Below, piece by piece: positions 32,817-33,980 of a DNA stretch of 33,980 bases; the stretch's first letter is position 1; each line of letters opens with the position of its first letter. Source of the stretch: Chromera velia (lineage: Eukaryota > Sar > Chromeraceae); NCBI GenBank assembly GCA_018398765.1, contig JAHBMJ010000847.1:5713-39692 (forward strand), written 5' to 3'. The translations under genes and the position numbers were made by a program. Below the pieces are notes generated by a model. That model ran no database searches and was not told the DNA's origin. It worked only from the letters and a program-made list of their open reading frames with translations.

Positions 32817-33330
32817 CTTGATTTCACAAGAATTGGGGAGTCACAAAGATCGGCAGTGTAGCTCGTAGTCCCGATAAAACGCGATCGGCGACGACTGAAC
32901 GAAGAAACAACTTGCACACCGGCCTGTGGAGTTCGAAGATCAAAGGGCTTGACAAAAGAGGATATGTCGCGTTGGAATCCTGTATCGTTCGTTCGTCGAC
33001 TTAATGGCACATTCAAACTGCAGATCGATGCTCTTTGACACTCAGTCCGAAGATAGAAAGACCCTGGGCTAATGACGAAGTGGTGGGAACAAGCTTCCAG
33101 GAATTGTCTTTGATACGGGAAAGTCGGGAAGCTTGCAGGAGATTGCAGGAGGCATTGCGATGGCATTACGAAATACGCGCATGCATGCATTATAAATTCT
33201 GCACGCGTTGCATGCATGCATGCATGCATGCCGGGGTACGTAGACGGCCCGGCCCGGGGCCGCGGGCCGGCGGCACGTTGTATGGCTGGCCGGACCCGAA
33301 CTTGTACGAACTTGCATGCATGGTCTAGCA
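32817..33330. promoter_or_regulatory. Upstream region with TGCATGCA array and GC palindromes
   Basis: 5' flank of the TPR-MYND gene. ATGCATGCAT lies at 33181-33190 and an uninterrupted (TGCA)n run at 33209-33231. They are followed by GGCCCGGCCCGGGGCCGCGG-type palindromes at 33247-33275. Further CATGCATGG lies near 33314. TGCATGC is an established ApiAP2-type binding motif in apicomplexans; applying that here is inference. The minus-strand frame over this region is a by-product of the repeats. Confidence 0.4.
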
Positions 33331-33735
33331 TCGTCAGCAGTGTTAAGTGTTAGGTGCCTGACAGCGGAACAACCCTCGGACCCCAGCGTAGCAGCTAACA
33401 GCTAAATACGTTCACGCATCGGTTATTTCAACTTCTAAACGTTTCAAGAATCTACGTTGTCTCTTATTATCTCCTATAATAAGAAATAATAAGAAAAATT
33501 TCTTCTGTTTTACCTATATGATTTTAATTGAACGATTGTAAAGAAGTTTTAAAGAAAACCAAACATAATATATCCAATTATAGAGAATTTAATCAGAACG
33601 GTGCAATGCGTGCGCGAATATTTGCAAACGTGCAGAACGGCGCAATGCGCGCGCGAATATTTGCAAACGTGCAGAAATAAAATGCATGCATGCAAAAGCA
33701 TGTTTGAGGCAATTCAAATTGACGTTCATGCATTC
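33331..33735. other. AT-rich stretch, no gene seen
   Basis: AT-rich DNA with TTATTATCTCC/AATAATAAG inverted words near 33462-33492 and a 39-bp duplicated unit at its right side. It is possibly the edge of another mobile element. Confidence 0.35.
33594..33671. repeat. 39-bp tandem repeat, two copies
   Basis: Copies at 33594-33632 and 33633-33671 differ at two positions. The unit is CAGAACGG, then GCAATGCG, then GCGCGAATATTTGCAAACGTG. A third copy breaks off after CAGAA. The GC-rich and AATATT halves stand out from the AT-rich flank. Confidence 0.9.
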
Positions 33736-33980
33736 GTAGTCAATGCAAGACACAAAAGCAGACAAAGACTACTCTGGGCAACTGCCAGAGGTTTCGCGTA
33801 AGAAGTAGATCTTCATGTTGATCATCTCTAGAGCGCTAGCTCTTTCTGCTGGTGCTCTCTGCATGCGGGCAAAGACCTGTCCCGTGTTCTCTTGTCCAAA
33901 GACTTGACCGATAGAGAGCTCAGTCTGCTTCCCTCTCTCTGTCGCTGCTAACCTTCGGGTTGTGAGTCTGGGTTTCTCTC
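33736..33980. other. Right window edge, nothing recognised
   Basis: Normal-composition DNA with no supported frame, RNA gene or repeat. Confidence 0.4.

Noticed and set aside
32744..33331. 195-aa minus-strand frame upstream of the TPR-MYND start
   Set aside because: It overlaps the MYND gene start in another frame and its upstream part comes from TGCA repeats.
1..33980. tRNA, rRNA, snRNA and CRISPR arrays
   Set aside because: No cloverleaf with GGTTCGA-type arm, no conserved rRNA stretch and no spaced direct repeats were seen by eye; a tRNAscan or Infernal run would settle it.

Overview
This is a nuclear window from a eukaryote, not a prokaryote. Six to eight spliced genes with GT-AG introns carry poly-Q and poly-G linkers, long dinucleotide and tetranucleotide microsatellites, and AT-rich islands in an otherwise GC-balanced sequence. 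The families present are an LRR protein with a HET/TIR-like motif block, a dynamin-like GTPase, a CCCH/cold-shock/RING protein, myo-inositol-phosphate synthase, an SBDS-domain protein and a TPR-MYND protein. Together with TGCATGCA motif arrays they suggest a photosynthetic alveolate of the chromerid type (Chromera velia is my best guess). That assignment is inference; no marker gene proves it.

Layout: (1) 35-4692, minus strand: an eight-exon gene for an unrecognised helical protein. (2) 5334-7857, plus: an LRR protein with a HET/TIR-like block, then an AT-rich insertion (7858-8573) that looks like a non-LTR retrotransposon 3' end. (3) 9446-10093, minus: the N-terminal exon of a dynamin-like GTPase, downstream exons unresolved. 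(4) 11284-16946, plus: a four-exon gene for a large RNA-binding protein combining cold-shock, seven CCCH fingers, a NYN-like fold and a RING finger. (5) 16947-19515: mostly non-coding, with an assembly gap at 18170-18180. (6) 19516-20580: an AT island holding a 294-bp foldback MITE with an 8-bp target duplication. (7) 21942-25797, minus: INO1-type myo-inositol-1-phosphate synthase in seven exons. (8) 26296-27437, plus: an SBDS/Rtc3-like protein. (9) 28408-28751, plus: two exons of an unknown gene. (10) 29085-29760: an AT island. (11) 30453-32816, minus: a TPR-MYND protein with a 72-nt in-frame intron. (12) 32817-33980: GC-palindromic and TGCA-rich upstream DNA, then AT-rich DNA with a 39-bp tandem repeat.

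Three gene pairs are head-to-head. All three shared spacers, plus the DNA upstream of the TPR-MYND gene, contain a short cluster of GCGCGC/CCGCGG/GGCGCC palindromes, which I read as promoter islands. Reading frames across exons were checked by hand for phase. The INO1 model, where conservation fixes the junctions, shows that donors with a pyrimidine at intron position 3 (GTCAGT, GTCGGT, GTCTGT) are normal here, and the same donors join the other genes cleanly. Several acceptors sit directly behind (CT)n or (TG)n microsatellites. The genes share no obvious pathway; the most novel item is the CCCH/NYN-like/RING protein.
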